Source: an uncultured Clostridia bacterium | GTDB lineage: Bacteria; Bacillota; Clostridia; TANB77; CAG-508 | Direction of reading: 5' to 3' | NCBI GenBank assembly: GCA_948505485.1 | Contig: CAOPQH010000002.1 | Location: forward strand, 1 to 33,103 | Length of the DNA: 33,103 nucleotides | Shown: positions 22,905 through 30,995 of the stretch, one piece after another | How positions within the stretch are numbered: the stretch's first letter is position 1 | Layout of the letters: each line of letters begins with the position of its first letter | The notes under the pieces: model-generated | Told to the model about the DNA's origin: nothing | What the model saw: only the letters and a program-made list of their open reading frames with translations | The model's database searches: none | Translations under genes and position numbers: made by a program

Positions 22905-22997
22905 AAAAGTAGTAAGATATTAATTTTTATTAATTAAGACGAAATCGTACTATGGTATATCGAGTTAAATTAATAAAATTGATATATTGCTGCTTTT
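22905..22997. repeat. Long imperfect palindrome, copy A (infA-rpmJ spacer)
   Basis: The arms AAAAGTAGTAA and the TTGCTGCTTTT opposite pair at the base; the apex has GACGAAATCGTAC and GTATATCGAG around TATG. It is closely related to the element at 29144-29255 (same ends, same GACGA...CGTAC apex). Confidence 0.8.
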
Positions 22998-23004
22998 CAT
23001 TTTT

Positions 23005-23223
23005 TTACTTTGCTCTCCAAGTTATACGTCCTCGTGTCAAATCATAAGGTGAAAGCTCTACTTTTACTTTATCCCCTGGTAAGATTTTTATATAATTCAT
23101 TCTAAGTTTCCCTGAAATATGAGCTAATATTTGATGTCCATTTTCAAGTTCAACTTTAAAATTTGTGTTTGGTAATGCTTCTACTACTGTTCCTTCTACT
23201 TCTATAACATCTTCTTTAGCCAA
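23005..23223 (-). CDS. infA: Translation initiation factor IF-1
   Basis: 72 residues, exactly the family size. A single OB fold binding the 30S A site: MAKEDVIEVEGTVVEALPN, LENGHQILAHISGKLRMNYIKI and the C-terminal PYDLTRGRITWR. GGAGG-like sequence precedes the ATG. It is placed between map and rpmJ, as in most Firmicutes. Confidence 0.99.
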   Translation of the reverse strand: MAKEDVIEVEGTVVEALPNTNFKVELENGHQILAHISGKLRMNYIKILPGDKVKVELSPYDLTRGRITWRAK

Positions 23224-23295
23224 GATATCGCCTCCCTTATAGATTTTTACATAATTGGCATTTTATACCAATAGCTTATATAGTATATAACAATT

Positions 23296-24066
23296 TTAAA
23301 GTATTGTCAATATTTTTGGCTCTTTTTCTGTAATTAAAATTGTATTTTCATAATGTGCTGCTAAGCTTCCATCTTCTGTTATAATTGTCCATCCATCATC
23401 TAATTGTAAAATATTAGGTTTTCCTTGTATTACCATGGGTTCTATGGCTAAAGTCATACCTGGTTCTAATCTTAATCCTTTCCCTGCTTTTCCGTAATTT
23501 GGAATACCTGGATCTTCATGCATTTCTCTACCTATTCCATGTCCCTGAAACTCTCTTACTACTGAATATCCTTGTGACTCAACATATTTTCCTATAGCAT
23601 GTGATATATCTCCAACCCTGTATCCTTTTTTGGCAAATTTTATTCCTTCGAAAAAAGCCTGTTTTGTAACTTCTACTAATCTTTGTGCTTTATTAGAAAC
23701 TTTTCCTACTATAAATGTTCTTGCTGCATCTCCGTTAAATCCATTTTTCATTGCTACAGTATCAACACTTACAATGTCTCCTTCTTTTATTATTCTATTT
23801 TTAGATGGAATTCCATGTATTACTTCATCATTTATTGATATACATGTTGATGCTGGAAAATCAGGTATACCGTTTATCCCTGATGGATAACCTTTTTCAG
23901 CAGGAATTGCTCCATTATCTATCATTACTTTTTCAGCAATTTTATCTAATTCTGATGTTGTCATTCCAGGCTTTATTTTTTCTTCTAACTCTTTGTATGT
24001 TAATGCTACAATTTTACATGCTTCTTCCATGTATTGTATTTCTTTACTTGACTTTATAGTTACCAT
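23296..24066 (-). CDS. map: Methionine aminopeptidase, type I
   Basis: 256 residues, type Ia without an N-terminal extension. It removes the initiator Met from new proteins. The metal ligands are all present in order: Asp in SVDTVA, Asp in NGDAART, His in GHGIGREMHEDP, Glu in LAIEPM and Glu in AHYENTI; the substrate His in CISINDEVIHGIP region also occurs. It starts one base after the adk stop and so is translationally linked. Confidence 0.98.
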   Translation of the reverse strand: MVTIKSSKEIQYMEEACKIVALTYKELEEKIKPGMTTSELDKIAEKVMIDNGAIPAEKGYPSGINGIPDFPASTCISINDEVIHGIPSKNRIIKEGDIVSVDTVAMKNGFNGDAARTFIVGKVSNKAQRLVEVTKQAFFEGIKFAKKGYRVGDISHAIGKYVESQGYSVVREFQGHGIGREMHEDPGIPNYGKAGKGLRLEPGMTLAIEPMVIQGKPNILQLDDGWTIITEDGSLAAHYENTILITEKEPKILTIL

Positions 24067-24067
24067 T

Positions 24068-24733
24068 TTATTCTCCCTTTAAGAATTTTATTAAATCGCT
24101 TGCTACATCATTTCCTAATCTATTTACTTTTTTACTCACTTCTTCAGATCTTAATAGTCCTTTTTCTTTATAATATTCTACAAGTGGACTTGTTTGTTTA
24201 AAATATGTATCTAATCTATTTTTTATTGTTTCACTGTTATCATCTTTTCTTTTTATTAATTCACTTCCACATTTATCACAAACACCCTCTGTTTCTGGTG
24301 GATTTAATTCAAGGTTATATACAGTTTTGCAATCTTGATTTGAACAAATTCTTCTGTTTATAACTCTTTCTATAATTTCACTTTCTGGTGTTGTTAAATT
24401 TAATACTATTTTTACTTCTTTGCCTTTTTCTTTTAATATTTCATCTAATTTTTTTGCTTGATTAACTGTTCTTGGGAATCCATCAAGTATCATTCCCTTT
24501 TGTACATCTGGCTCTTCAATTCTGTTTTTTATTATTCCTATTGTAATTTCGTCAGGTACAAGTTCTCCCTTAGACATATATTCCTCTGCCGATTTTCCTA
24601 ACTCTGTTTTATTTTTAATGTTTTCTCTAAAAATGTCTCCTGTTGATATTTGTGGTATTCCTAATTTTTCTGATAAAGTTGATGCAACTGTTCCTTTTCC
24701 AGTTCCAGGTGCCCCTAGCATAATAATAATCAT
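24068..24733 (-). CDS. adk: Adenylate kinase
   Basis: 221 residues, long type. It interconverts ATP, ADP and AMP. The P-loop is GAPGTGKGTVAS (7-18), followed by QISTGDIFRENIK, GFPRTVNQAKKLD and a zinc LID (about 125-165). The LID cysteines are CSNQDC ... CDKC; the first pair is spaced by four residues rather than the usual two, a small variation that probably still holds zinc. The terminal part KNRLDTYFKQTSPLVEYY is normal. Confidence 0.98.
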   Translation of the reverse strand: MIIIMLGAPGTGKGTVASTLSEKLGIPQISTGDIFRENIKNKTELGKSAEEYMSKGELVPDEITIGIIKNRIEEPDVQKGMILDGFPRTVNQAKKLDEILKEKGKEVKIVLNLTTPESEIIERVINRRICSNQDCKTVYNLELNPPETEGVCDKCGSELIKRKDDNSETIKNRLDTYFKQTSPLVEYYKEKGLLRSEEVSKKVNRLGNDVASDLIKFLKGE

Positions 24734-24797
24734 TATAACTTCTCTCCTTTTATAATTTAGATTATTAATTTAATAATCTTTATAATATCTACTAATA

Positions 24798-24869
24798 TTG
24801 ATGTCAGAAGTCTGAAGTCAGAGGTCGGAATATCTATTTAACTTACCTCTACTTCACTGACTTCTAATT
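24798..24869. repeat. Heptamer-type intergenic repeat, copy 3 (secY-adk spacer)
   Basis: GTCAGAAGTCTGAAGTCAGAG on the left pairs with ACCTCTACTTCACTGACTTC on the right, making an imperfect stem of about 20 bp. Same unit family as the other copies. Confidence 0.75.
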
Positions 24870-24888
24870 AATAAACATTATAAAAATC

Positions 24889-24927
24889 ATTATAGGGTGA
24901 TATGCTAAATACATATCTCCCCATAAT
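24889..24927 (-). terminator. Terminator-like hairpin after secY
   Basis: On the minus strand ATTATGGG and GATATG face CATATC and CCC-ATAAT, with GATTTTTA following, 15 bases beyond the secY stop. It may partially separate secY from adk-map, or be an RNA-processing site. Confidence 0.5.
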
Positions 24928-24942
24928 AATATTGGTTTTGTT

Positions 24943-26259
24943 CTACTCTAAAAATCCTTTATAATGTCTCATTACTAATTGAGATTCTAATTGTTGTACT
25001 GTTTCTAATGCAACACCTACTACAATCAATATAGATGTACCACCAAATGCAATATTTAGACTTGTAAATCTTAATAACATTGGTAATATAGCTATAATAG
25101 CTAAGAAAAATCCACCAAACCATGTCAATTTACTTATTATAGAAGATAAGTATTCTGTTGTTGGTTTTCCTGCCCTTATACCTGGTATAAATCCACCATT
25201 CTTTTTTATATTGCTTGATACTTCTGCTGGATTAAATGTAGCATATGTGTAGAAGAATGTGAATCCCATTATTAATAACAAATAAACAAGTGCATTAGCA
25301 ATAGAATACCCAAGTCCTACACTTGAAGATGATGTAGCAATTGAAAATTTATATAATCCTGCTAAAAATCCTGTCTTAGTTGCTATGTCCTTTACAAATA
25401 TTTGTATTATCATAGCTGGAAATGTCATAAATGATGATGCAAATATTATTGGCATAACTCCTGCCATTGCTAATTTTAATGGTATATGTGTTGATTGTGC
25501 TCCTACCATTTTTCTTCCAACTACTTTTTTAGAATATTGTACTGGAACTCTTCTTTCCGCTTGTTGCACAAATACAACTCCGGAAACTAATATAAGCGCT
25601 CCTATTATTATTCCAATTGATAATAATAAACCTGTTGTACTAAATCCATCTGTTGGCATTATTAATCCCCATAATGTTGTAACAACAGAAGGCAATCCAG
25701 AAACTATACCTATAAATATTATCATAGATATTCCATTGCCAATACCTTTGTTTGTGATTTGCTCTCCTAACCACATAAGCAATGCTGTTCCAGCAATTAA
25801 TCCTATTACGACTAGTGCACCTGTCAAAAGCCCTGGTTTTATAAATATTCCTGAAGATTTATAAGATAAATAAATTCCTATACCTTCAACTAATGATAAT
25901 ACTATAGTTAAAATTTTTGTATATGCATTTATTTTTTGTCTTCCTACTTCTCCACCTTCTTTTGTTAACTTTTCTAAAGATGGAATTACCATTCCTAATA
26001 ATTGTATAACAATTGATGCAGTGATATATGGAGTAATAGACATTGCAAATATAGAAAATCTTGAGAAAGCACCTCCTGAAATCATGTCTATTAATCCTGT
26101 TATCCCTTCACTTGACATTGCATTGTTTAAAGCTACAATATCAACTCCTGGAACTGTTACATAGCATCCAAATCTAAACACTACTATTAATAATAATGTA
26201 TATAATAATCTTTTTCTTACATCTGGTGTTTTTAATGCATTTTTTATAGTTTTTAACAA
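24943..26259 (-). CDS. secY: Preprotein translocase subunit SecY
   Basis: 438 residues with ten membrane helices, the usual SecY layout. It forms the protein-conducting channel with SecE and SecG. Recognisable parts: FRFGCYVTVPGVD in TM1/plug, FAMSITPYITASIVIQLL (TM2), LSLVEGIGIYLS, GQERRVPVQY-like region (about 225-245, QQAERRVPVQYSKK), and the cytosolic loop before TM8-9 with NPAEVSSNIKKNGGFIPGIR. The start is one base from the rplO stop, so translation is coupled. Confidence 0.98.
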   Translation of the reverse strand: MLKTIKNALKTPDVRKRLLYTLLLIVVFRFGCYVTVPGVDIVALNNAMSSEGITGLIDMISGGAFSRFSIFAMSITPYITASIVIQLLGMVIPSLEKLTKEGGEVGRQKINAYTKILTIVLSLVEGIGIYLSYKSSGIFIKPGLLTGALVVIGLIAGTALLMWLGEQITNKGIGNGISMIIFIGIVSGLPSVVTTLWGLIMPTDGFSTTGLLLSIGIIIGALILVSGVVFVQQAERRVPVQYSKKVVGRKMVGAQSTHIPLKLAMAGVMPIIFASSFMTFPAMIIQIFVKDIATKTGFLAGLYKFSIATSSSSVGLGYSIANALVYLLLIMGFTFFYTYATFNPAEVSSNIKKNGGFIPGIRAGKPTTEYLSSIISKLTWFGGFFLAIIAILPMLLRFTSLNIAFGGTSILIVVGVALETVQQLESQLVMRHYKGFLE

Positions 26260-26694
26260 TTAAATCACCTCAGCCTTTCCGCCAACGGCTTCTATTTTTT
26301 CTTTTGCTTGAGCTGTAAATCTATTGGCTTTTACATTTATTTTTTTATCTAATTTTCCTGTTGCTAGTACTACTATTCCATCATTTACTTTTCCAATTAT
26401 ACCTTCTGCTAATAATGTTTCTGCTGTAACATCTGTTGCTTTGCTTTTATTTAGCATTGTTAATGTTACCTCTGTATAATTTTTAGCATGAATATTAGTA
26501 AATCCTCTTTTTGGTAATCTTCTATATAAAGGAGTTTGACCACCTTCAAAGCCTCTTCTAACTCCTCCACCTGATCTAGCTTTTTGTCCCTTTTGACCTC
26601 TACCTGAAGTTTTTCCAAGACCAGATCCAATTCCACGTCCTACTCTTGTTCTTTTAACTCTTTTTTCAGCTGGTTTTAATTCATCTATTTTCAT
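26260..26694 (-). CDS. rplO: 50S ribosomal protein L15
   Basis: 144 residues. L15 organises late 50S assembly. The glycine/arginine-rich N-terminal tail (RVGRGIGSGLGKTSGRGQKG, about 18-37) and GFEGGQTPLYRRLPKRGF are typical; a globular domain follows (VNDGIVVLATGKL, KIEAVGGKAEVI). In the canonical order rpmD would precede it, but rpsE is the next gene upstream here. Confidence 0.98.
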   Translation of the reverse strand: MKIDELKPAEKRVKRTRVGRGIGSGLGKTSGRGQKGQKARSGGGVRRGFEGGQTPLYRRLPKRGFTNIHAKNYTEVTLTMLNKSKATDVTAETLLAEGIIGKVNDGIVVLATGKLDKKINVKANRFTAQAKEKIEAVGGKAEVI

Positions 26695-26735
26695 TATATT
26701 TATTGCACCTCCTTAAAATTTAATTTTTAAATTTT

Positions 26736-26838
26736 AGATGTCTAATGCTAGATGTCTGACGTCAGATGTCAGATATTCGAAATTAAAATCTCTAATTCAC
26801 TGACTTCTAATTCACTGACTTCTAATTCACTGACTTCT
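26736..26838. repeat. Heptamer-type intergenic repeat, copy 4, with three exact 15-nt tandem copies
   Basis: The left side has ATGTCTGACGTCAGATGTCAG type units; the right side has TCTAATTCACTGACT three times in exact tandem (26791-26835). It fills the rpsE-rplO spacer, where rpmD is expected. No coding frame for an L30 protein is present. Confidence 0.8.
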
Positions 26839-26839
26839 A

Positions 26840-27331
26840 TTATAATATTTCTTCTACTTTTTTACCTCTTTTTTGAGCTACTTTTTCAATTGTTTGCATT
26901 GATTTTAGTCCTTCTATTGTAGCATACACAACATTTCTAGGATTGTTTGTTCCTATAACCTTTGTTCTTATATCTTTGTATCCTGCAAGTTCTAACACTG
27001 GTCTAACACTTCCACCAGCTATAACTCCTGTACCTACAGCTGCTGGTTTTAGCATAACTTTAGCGCTACCAAATTTTCCTACAAATTCATGTGGTACAGT
27101 TGTTTCAACGATTGGTACTTCTACTAAATTCTTTTTAGCTTCTTGTATAGCTTTTTTTATTGCATCTGGAACTTCAGCTGCTTTTCCATTACCTACACCA
27201 ACATGACCATTCTCATCTCCGACAACAACAACAGCACTAAATCTAAAGTTTCTACCACCTTTAACAACTTTTGCAACTCTATTGATAGCAACTACTTTTT
27301 CTTTTAACTCTACTGTATTATTTTCTTCCAT
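26840..27331 (-). CDS. rpsE: 30S ribosomal protein S5
   Basis: 163 residues. S5 acts in decoding accuracy at the mRNA entrance. The double-stranded RNA-binding-like domain shows RVAKVVKGGRNFRFSAVVVVGDENGHVGVGNGKAAEVPDAI spread over residues 19-59, and the C-terminal domain has GTGVIAGGSVRPVLELAG and TIEGLKSMQTIEKVA. GGGAGAACA precedes the ATG. Confidence 0.98.
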   Translation of the reverse strand: MEENNTVELKEKVVAINRVAKVVKGGRNFRFSAVVVVGDENGHVGVGNGKAAEVPDAIKKAIQEAKKNLVEVPIVETTVPHEFVGKFGSAKVMLKPAAVGTGVIAGGSVRPVLELAGYKDIRTKVIGTNNPRNVVYATIEGLKSMQTIEKVAQKRGKKVEEIL

Positions 27332-27430
27332 TGATTATTGTTCTCCCTTCTTTCATAATTTCCTTTTTTATATTTTTTGTATTTAATATCTGTAACATTG
27401 AATTCTTTTAGGAAATCTTGTTATCATATA

Positions 27431-27790
27431 TTAAAATTTTAATCCACCTTCTCTAGCAGCTTCAGCTAATTCTTTAACTACTCCGTGATATATATATCCA
27501 CTACGATCAAAAACAACTGTCTCTATTTTCTTTGCTTTTGCTTTTTTTGCAATTAAAGATCCAACTTCTTTAGCCGCTTCTTTATTGGCATGTTTTGACT
27601 TTACATCTTTGTTAAGTGTAGATACGCTAACTAATGTGTTTCCTTCTACATCATCTATGATTTGTGCATATAAATTTGTATTGCTTTTATATATACATAA
27701 TCTTGGTCTTTCTGCTGTACCAGATACTTTTCTTCTTACTCTTAAATGTCTTCTTGCTCTTTCAAATTTTCTATCTGTTTTTTTAATCAT
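27431..27790 (-). CDS. rplR: 50S ribosomal protein L18
   Basis: 119 residues, family size. L18 brings 5S rRNA into the central protuberance with L5. RHLRVRRKVSGTAERPRLCIYKSN near the start (about 15-38) and VVFDRSGYIYHGVVKELAEAAREGGL at the end are characteristic. GAAAGGAG precedes the ATG. Confidence 0.98.
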   Translation of the reverse strand: MIKKTDRKFERARRHLRVRRKVSGTAERPRLCIYKSNTNLYAQIIDDVEGNTLVSVSTLNKDVKSKHANKEAAKEVGSLIAKKAKAKKIETVVFDRSGYIYHGVVKELAEAAREGGLKF

Positions 27791-27828
27791 TTATATTACT
27801 CCTTTCATAAAATTTAATATTTATGATT

Positions 27829-27958
27829 TCTAAAATTTTGATGAAATTGATTGGATTGTGCATTTTTGTTAGTTATTGCAATCAGAAGGCGTACATTGGT
27901 ACGTCGATGTTTGCAATAGATAACGAAAATATGCAAGATAATTGATTTCATCGAAATT
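27829..27958. repeat. Long imperfect palindrome, copy B (rplF-rplR spacer)
   Basis: The outer arms AAATTTTGATGAAATTGATT and AATTGATTTCATCGAAATTT pair with few mismatches; further in, TGCAT/ATGCA and TTATTGCAA/TTGCAATA pair; the apex is GGCGTAC-ATTG-GTACGTCGA. About 130 bases with both arms visible, filling most of the spacer. Confidence 0.85.
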
Positions 27959-27961
27959 TAA

Positions 27962-28498
27962 TTATTTTCCAGTTTTACCCTCTTTACGCCTAATAACCTC
28001 ATCAGCATATTTAATTCCTTTTCCTCTATATACTTCTGGTGGTCTTTTTGATCTAACAACTGCTGCTGTTTGACCAACTAATTCTTTATCAATACCTTTT
28101 ACAATAATAGTATTTGGATTTGGTACATCAAATGTAATTCCTTCTGGTGCGTCAAATATAACTGGATGAGAATAACCTAATGTAAGGTTTAGTCCATTTC
28201 CTTGTTTTTGAACTCTATATCCAACACCATTTATTTGTAATTCTTTGCTAAATTGTTCTGTTACACCTATTATCATATTATTAATTAAAGTTCTTGTTAA
28301 ACCATGCAAACTTCTTGATGCTGGTTCATCATCTTTTCTTATAACTTTAATAATATTTTCATTTATTTCTATAGAAATATCTTTATGTATTTCTCTTTCT
28401 AATGTACCTTTTGGTCCTTTTACTGTAATTATATTATTATTCATTTTAACTTCAACTTCACTTGGTACTGTAATAGGTTTGTTTCCTATTCTTGACAT
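27962..28498 (-). CDS. rplF: 50S ribosomal protein L6
   Basis: 178 residues, made of two similar L6 domains. MSRIGNKPITVPSEVEV starts the first; GVTEQFSKELQINGVGYRVQ joins the two; the second ends with the signature KRPPEVYRGKGIKYADE. It lies at the factor-binding site of the 50S. GGAGG is placed correctly before the ATG. Confidence 0.98.
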   Translation of the reverse strand: MSRIGNKPITVPSEVEVKMNNNIITVKGPKGTLEREIHKDISIEINENIIKVIRKDDEPASRSLHGLTRTLINNMIIGVTEQFSKELQINGVGYRVQKQGNGLNLTLGYSHPVIFDAPEGITFDVPNPNTIIVKGIDKELVGQTAAVVRSKRPPEVYRGKGIKYADEVIRRKEGKTGK

Positions 28499-28525
28499 TT
28501 CCTATATCCTCCTTTTCATCAAATT

Positions 28526-28924
28526 TTACCATATATAAGCTAAAACTTCTCCACCTACACCTAATTGTCTTGCTTCTTTATCAGTTTTTAATCCTTTTGA
28601 TGTAGAAATTATAGCTATTCCTAAACCATTTAATACTTTTGGTAATTCTTCTTTATTAGCATATACCCTTAATCCTGGTTTGCTTATTCTTTTTAATCCA
28701 TCAATAACTCTATTACCTTTTTCATCATATTTTAAAGTAACTCTAATAATTCCCTGACTCTCATCTTTTATTTCTTCAAAAGATTTTATATATCCTTCTT
28801 TGAATAAAATTTCAGCTATGGCTGATTTCATATTTGATGCAGGAATATCAACAACTTTATGTTTTGAGCTATTTGCATTTCTTATTCTTGTTAGCATATC
28901 TGCTATTGGATCTGTAGTATTCAA
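28526..28924 (-). CDS. rpsH: 30S ribosomal protein S8
   Basis: 132 residues. S8 binds the central domain of 16S rRNA and in enteric bacteria represses the spc operon. NTTDPIADMLTRIRNANSS at the start and the C-terminal signature ISTSKGLKTDKEARQLGVGGEVLAYIW region (about 105-132) are typical. Confidence 0.98.
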   Translation of the reverse strand: MNTTDPIADMLTRIRNANSSKHKVVDIPASNMKSAIAEILFKEGYIKSFEEIKDESQGIIRVTLKYDEKGNRVIDGLKRISKPGLRVYANKEELPKVLNGLGIAIISTSKGLKTDKEARQLGVGGEVLAYIW

Positions 28925-28948
28925 CTCTATTTCCTCCTTTTCTTTTCC

Positions 28949-29075
28949 GGAAGTCAGATGTCAGACAAACACTCTTACTTTAATCTTCTTCCTATAATAT
29001 TTTTAAATTAATTATTTTATAATATTTCATCAGAACATATTTTTTTGAATTCTATTTCACTTACATCTAATTTTT
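28949..29075. repeat. Short, eroded heptamer-type repeat, copy 5 (rpsZ-rpsH spacer)
   Basis: GGAAGTCAGATGTCAGACA at 28950 and TTCTATTTCACTTACATCTAA at about 29048-29068 are the two complementary halves of the family, separated by AT-rich sequence. The pairing is weaker than in the other copies. Confidence 0.5.
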
Positions 29076-29143
29076 AATTTTGATGAAATTGCTTATAATG
29101 TACTTTTTTAAAGAATCTTTTATAAATTTTATTATCTAAAATT

Positions 29144-29255
29144 GATTAAAAGTAGTAATATGTGCATTTTTATGAGATAATCAAGACGAAGTCGTACGTT
29201 TGTACGTCGAGGTTTGATTATCGAAATTAAAATGTGCAGATTGCTGCTTTTAATC
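29144..29255. repeat. Long imperfect palindrome, copy C (rpsZ-rpsH spacer)
   Basis: GATTAAAAG at the left end is answered by CTTTTAATC at the right end; ATGTGCATTTT by AAAATGTGCA; GATAATCAA by TTGATTATC; the apex is GTCGTAC-GTTT-GTACGTCGA. Its ends match the element at 22905-22997. Confidence 0.85.
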
Positions 29256-29261
29256 TATTTT

Positions 29262-29447
29262 TTACCAGCTTGCTTTTTTAACACCTGGAATCTCACCTTT
29301 ATGTGCTAATTCTCTAAAACATACACGGCAAATTCCATATTTTCTAATAAAACTGTGTGGTCTACCACATAATTTACATCTATTATATTCTCTTGTTTTA
29401 TATTTTTGTGGTCTTGCTTGTTTTATTTTCATTGCTTTTTTAGCCAT
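29262..29447 (-). CDS. rpsZ: 30S ribosomal protein S14, zinc type Z
   Basis: 61 residues, the short zinc-binding S14. Four cysteines in CKLCGRPHSF and GICRVCFREL form the zinc site; the C-terminal AHKGEIPGVKKASW is typical. AAGGAG precedes the ATG. The long zinc-independent S14 would be about 90 residues. Gene order rplE-rpsZ-rpsH is normal. Confidence 0.98.
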   Translation of the reverse strand: MAKKAMKIKQARPQKYKTREYNRCKLCGRPHSFIRKYGICRVCFRELAHKGEIPGVKKASW

Positions 29448-29476
29448 TTATTTTTCTCCTTCCTTAATTTAGGAAC

Positions 29477-30016
29477 TTAAGCTTTAAAAGGCATTCCTAA
29501 AAGTTTTAATAATTCTCTAGCTTCTTCATCAGTTTTTGCTGTTGTAACAAATATAATATCCATTCCTCTTAATTTATCAACTTTATCATACTCGATTTCT
29601 GGGAATATTAATTGTTCTTTTACACCTATAGAGTAATTTCCTCTACCGTCAAAAGAATTTACTGATACTCCTCTAAAATCTCTTACTCTTGGAAGTGCTA
29701 CATTGAAGAATTTATAAGCAAAATCATACATTTTCTCTGCTCTTAATGTTACTTTACATCCAATGTTTACACCTTCTCTTAACTTAAAGGCTGCAATTGA
29801 TTTTTTTGCTTTAGTTATTACTGGCTTTTGACCTGTAATTTGAACTAAATCATTCATTGCATTTTCTAAAGCTTTAGGATTCTCCTTTGTGTCTCCTAAA
29901 CCGATATTTATAACTATTTTTGCAAGTTTTGGTGCTTGCATTACAGATTTATATTCAAATTTTTTCATTAATGCTGGGATTACTTCTTTTTCATATTGTT
30001 CTCTTAATTTTTCCAT
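29477..30016 (-). CDS. rplE: 50S ribosomal protein L5
   Basis: 179 residues. L5 binds 5S rRNA and contacts P-site tRNA. LAKIVINIGLGDTKENPKAL, ITGQKPVITKAKKSIAAFKLREG (about 58-80) and the C-terminal DIIFVTTAKTDEEARELLKLLGMPF are characteristic. GGAGG is upstream of the start, 21 bases from the rplX stop. Confidence 0.98.
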   Translation of the reverse strand: MEKLREQYEKEVIPALMKKFEYKSVMQAPKLAKIVINIGLGDTKENPKALENAMNDLVQITGQKPVITKAKKSIAAFKLREGVNIGCKVTLRAEKMYDFAYKFFNVALPRVRDFRGVSVNSFDGRGNYSIGVKEQLIFPEIEYDKVDKLRGMDIIFVTTAKTDEEARELLKLLGMPFKA

Positions 30017-30037
30017 TTATATTAATCCTCCTTTCTA

Positions 30038-30346
30038 TTATTTTAATTTTGCTCCGCATTTTTTACAAACACGCACTTTTTTATCATTTTCTATAATATA
30101 TCCTATTTTTGTAGCTTTACCACATTTTGAACATACTACATTAACTTTACCGTTTGGTATAGCACATTCTATAGGTATTATTCCGCCTTCTTCTCCTTGT
30201 TTTCTAGGTTTTACATGTTTTTTTCTAATATTAACACCCTTTACAATTACTTTTTCTGATTTTGGCATTACTTCTAAAACTTCTCCTGTTTTACCTTTAT
30301 CATTTCCTGATAAAACTTGAACAGTATCACCTTTTTTTATTTTCAT
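30038..30346 (-). CDS. rplX: 50S ribosomal protein L24, with CxxC pairs
   Basis: 102 residues. L24 nucleates 50S assembly. A KOW domain at the N-terminus (IKKGDTVQVLSGNDKGKTGEV) and VKGVNIRKKHVKP follow the family. The C-terminus carries CSKCGKAT and CKKCGAKLK, two CxxC pairs that would bind zinc; many L24 proteins have only remnants of these. GGAGGGA precedes the ATG. Confidence 0.98.
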   Translation of the reverse strand: MKIKKGDTVQVLSGNDKGKTGEVLEVMPKSEKVIVKGVNIRKKHVKPRKQGEEGGIIPIECAIPNGKVNVVCSKCGKATKIGYIIENDKKVRVCKKCGAKLK

Positions 30347-30400
30347 TATAGAGTTTCCCTCCTTTTTAGTTTTTTGGTTGATTTTTATTTAATTTAAATC

Positions 30401-30576
30401 TATGCATCTTTAATCCTCAGAGCTAAAATGTCTACCGCACATTTTAGTTGAAGAAGCTACGACTAACTATTTGTAATATTCGTTCAGCCTAAGGGCTGTA
30501 CTCATTAACAAATGTTAAGCCTATGCATCTTTAATCCGTAATACTCAAATGTCTACTAGACATTTTCGTTAACGGC
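30401..30576. repeat. Direct repeats and hairpins in the rplN-rplX spacer
   Basis: CTATGCATCTTTAATCC occurs twice (about 30401 and 30522). Each copy is followed by a hairpin with the stem AAATGT/ACATTT (with loops CTACCGC and CTACTAG-like). Between them, CAGCC-TAAG-GGCTG caps a longer imperfect stem of ACTATTTGT and ACAAATGTT type. No coding frame is supported in the 230-base spacer. Confidence 0.7.
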
Positions 30577-30945
30577 TTAAAGAACTTCTGGGGCTAAAGA
30601 TAATATTTTCATATATTCTTTTTCTCTTAATTCCCTTGCAACTGGTCCAAATATACGTGTTCCTTTTGGTGTTCCGTCTTCTTTAATTATTACAGCTGCA
30701 TTTTCATCAAATTTAATATATGATCCATCTGCTCTTCTTAAACCTTTTTTTGTTCTTACTATAACTGCTTTTACTACTTCGCCTTTTTTTACAACGCCAC
30801 CTGGTGTTGCTGATTTAACAGAAGCAACTATAACATCTCCTATGTTAGATGTTTTTCTATATGATCCACCTAAACATCTGATACACATAATTTCTTTTGC
30901 ACCAGTGTTGTCTGCAACTTTTAATATTGTCTGTTGTTGTACCAT
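30577..30945 (-). CDS. rplN: 50S ribosomal protein L14
   Basis: 122 residues, family size. L14 forms intersubunit bridge B8. MVQQQTILKVADNTGAKEIM, GDVIVASVKSATPGGVVKKG and AVIVRTKKGLRRADGSYIKF are typical. GGGAGGTAAATAAAC precedes the ATG. Confidence 0.99.
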   Translation of the reverse strand: MVQQQTILKVADNTGAKEIMCIRCLGGSYRKTSNIGDVIVASVKSATPGGVVKKGEVVKAVIVRTKKGLRRADGSYIKFDENAAVIIKEDGTPKGTRIFGPVARELREKEYMKILSLAPEVL

Positions 30946-30995
30946 GTTTATTTACCTCCCTTTAATTTTGTTAATAAACACCATAGTGTTAATCT

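Noticed and set aside
26695..26839. A very short L30 gene
   Set aside because: Neither strand has a frame with L30 features; the space is repeat sequence.
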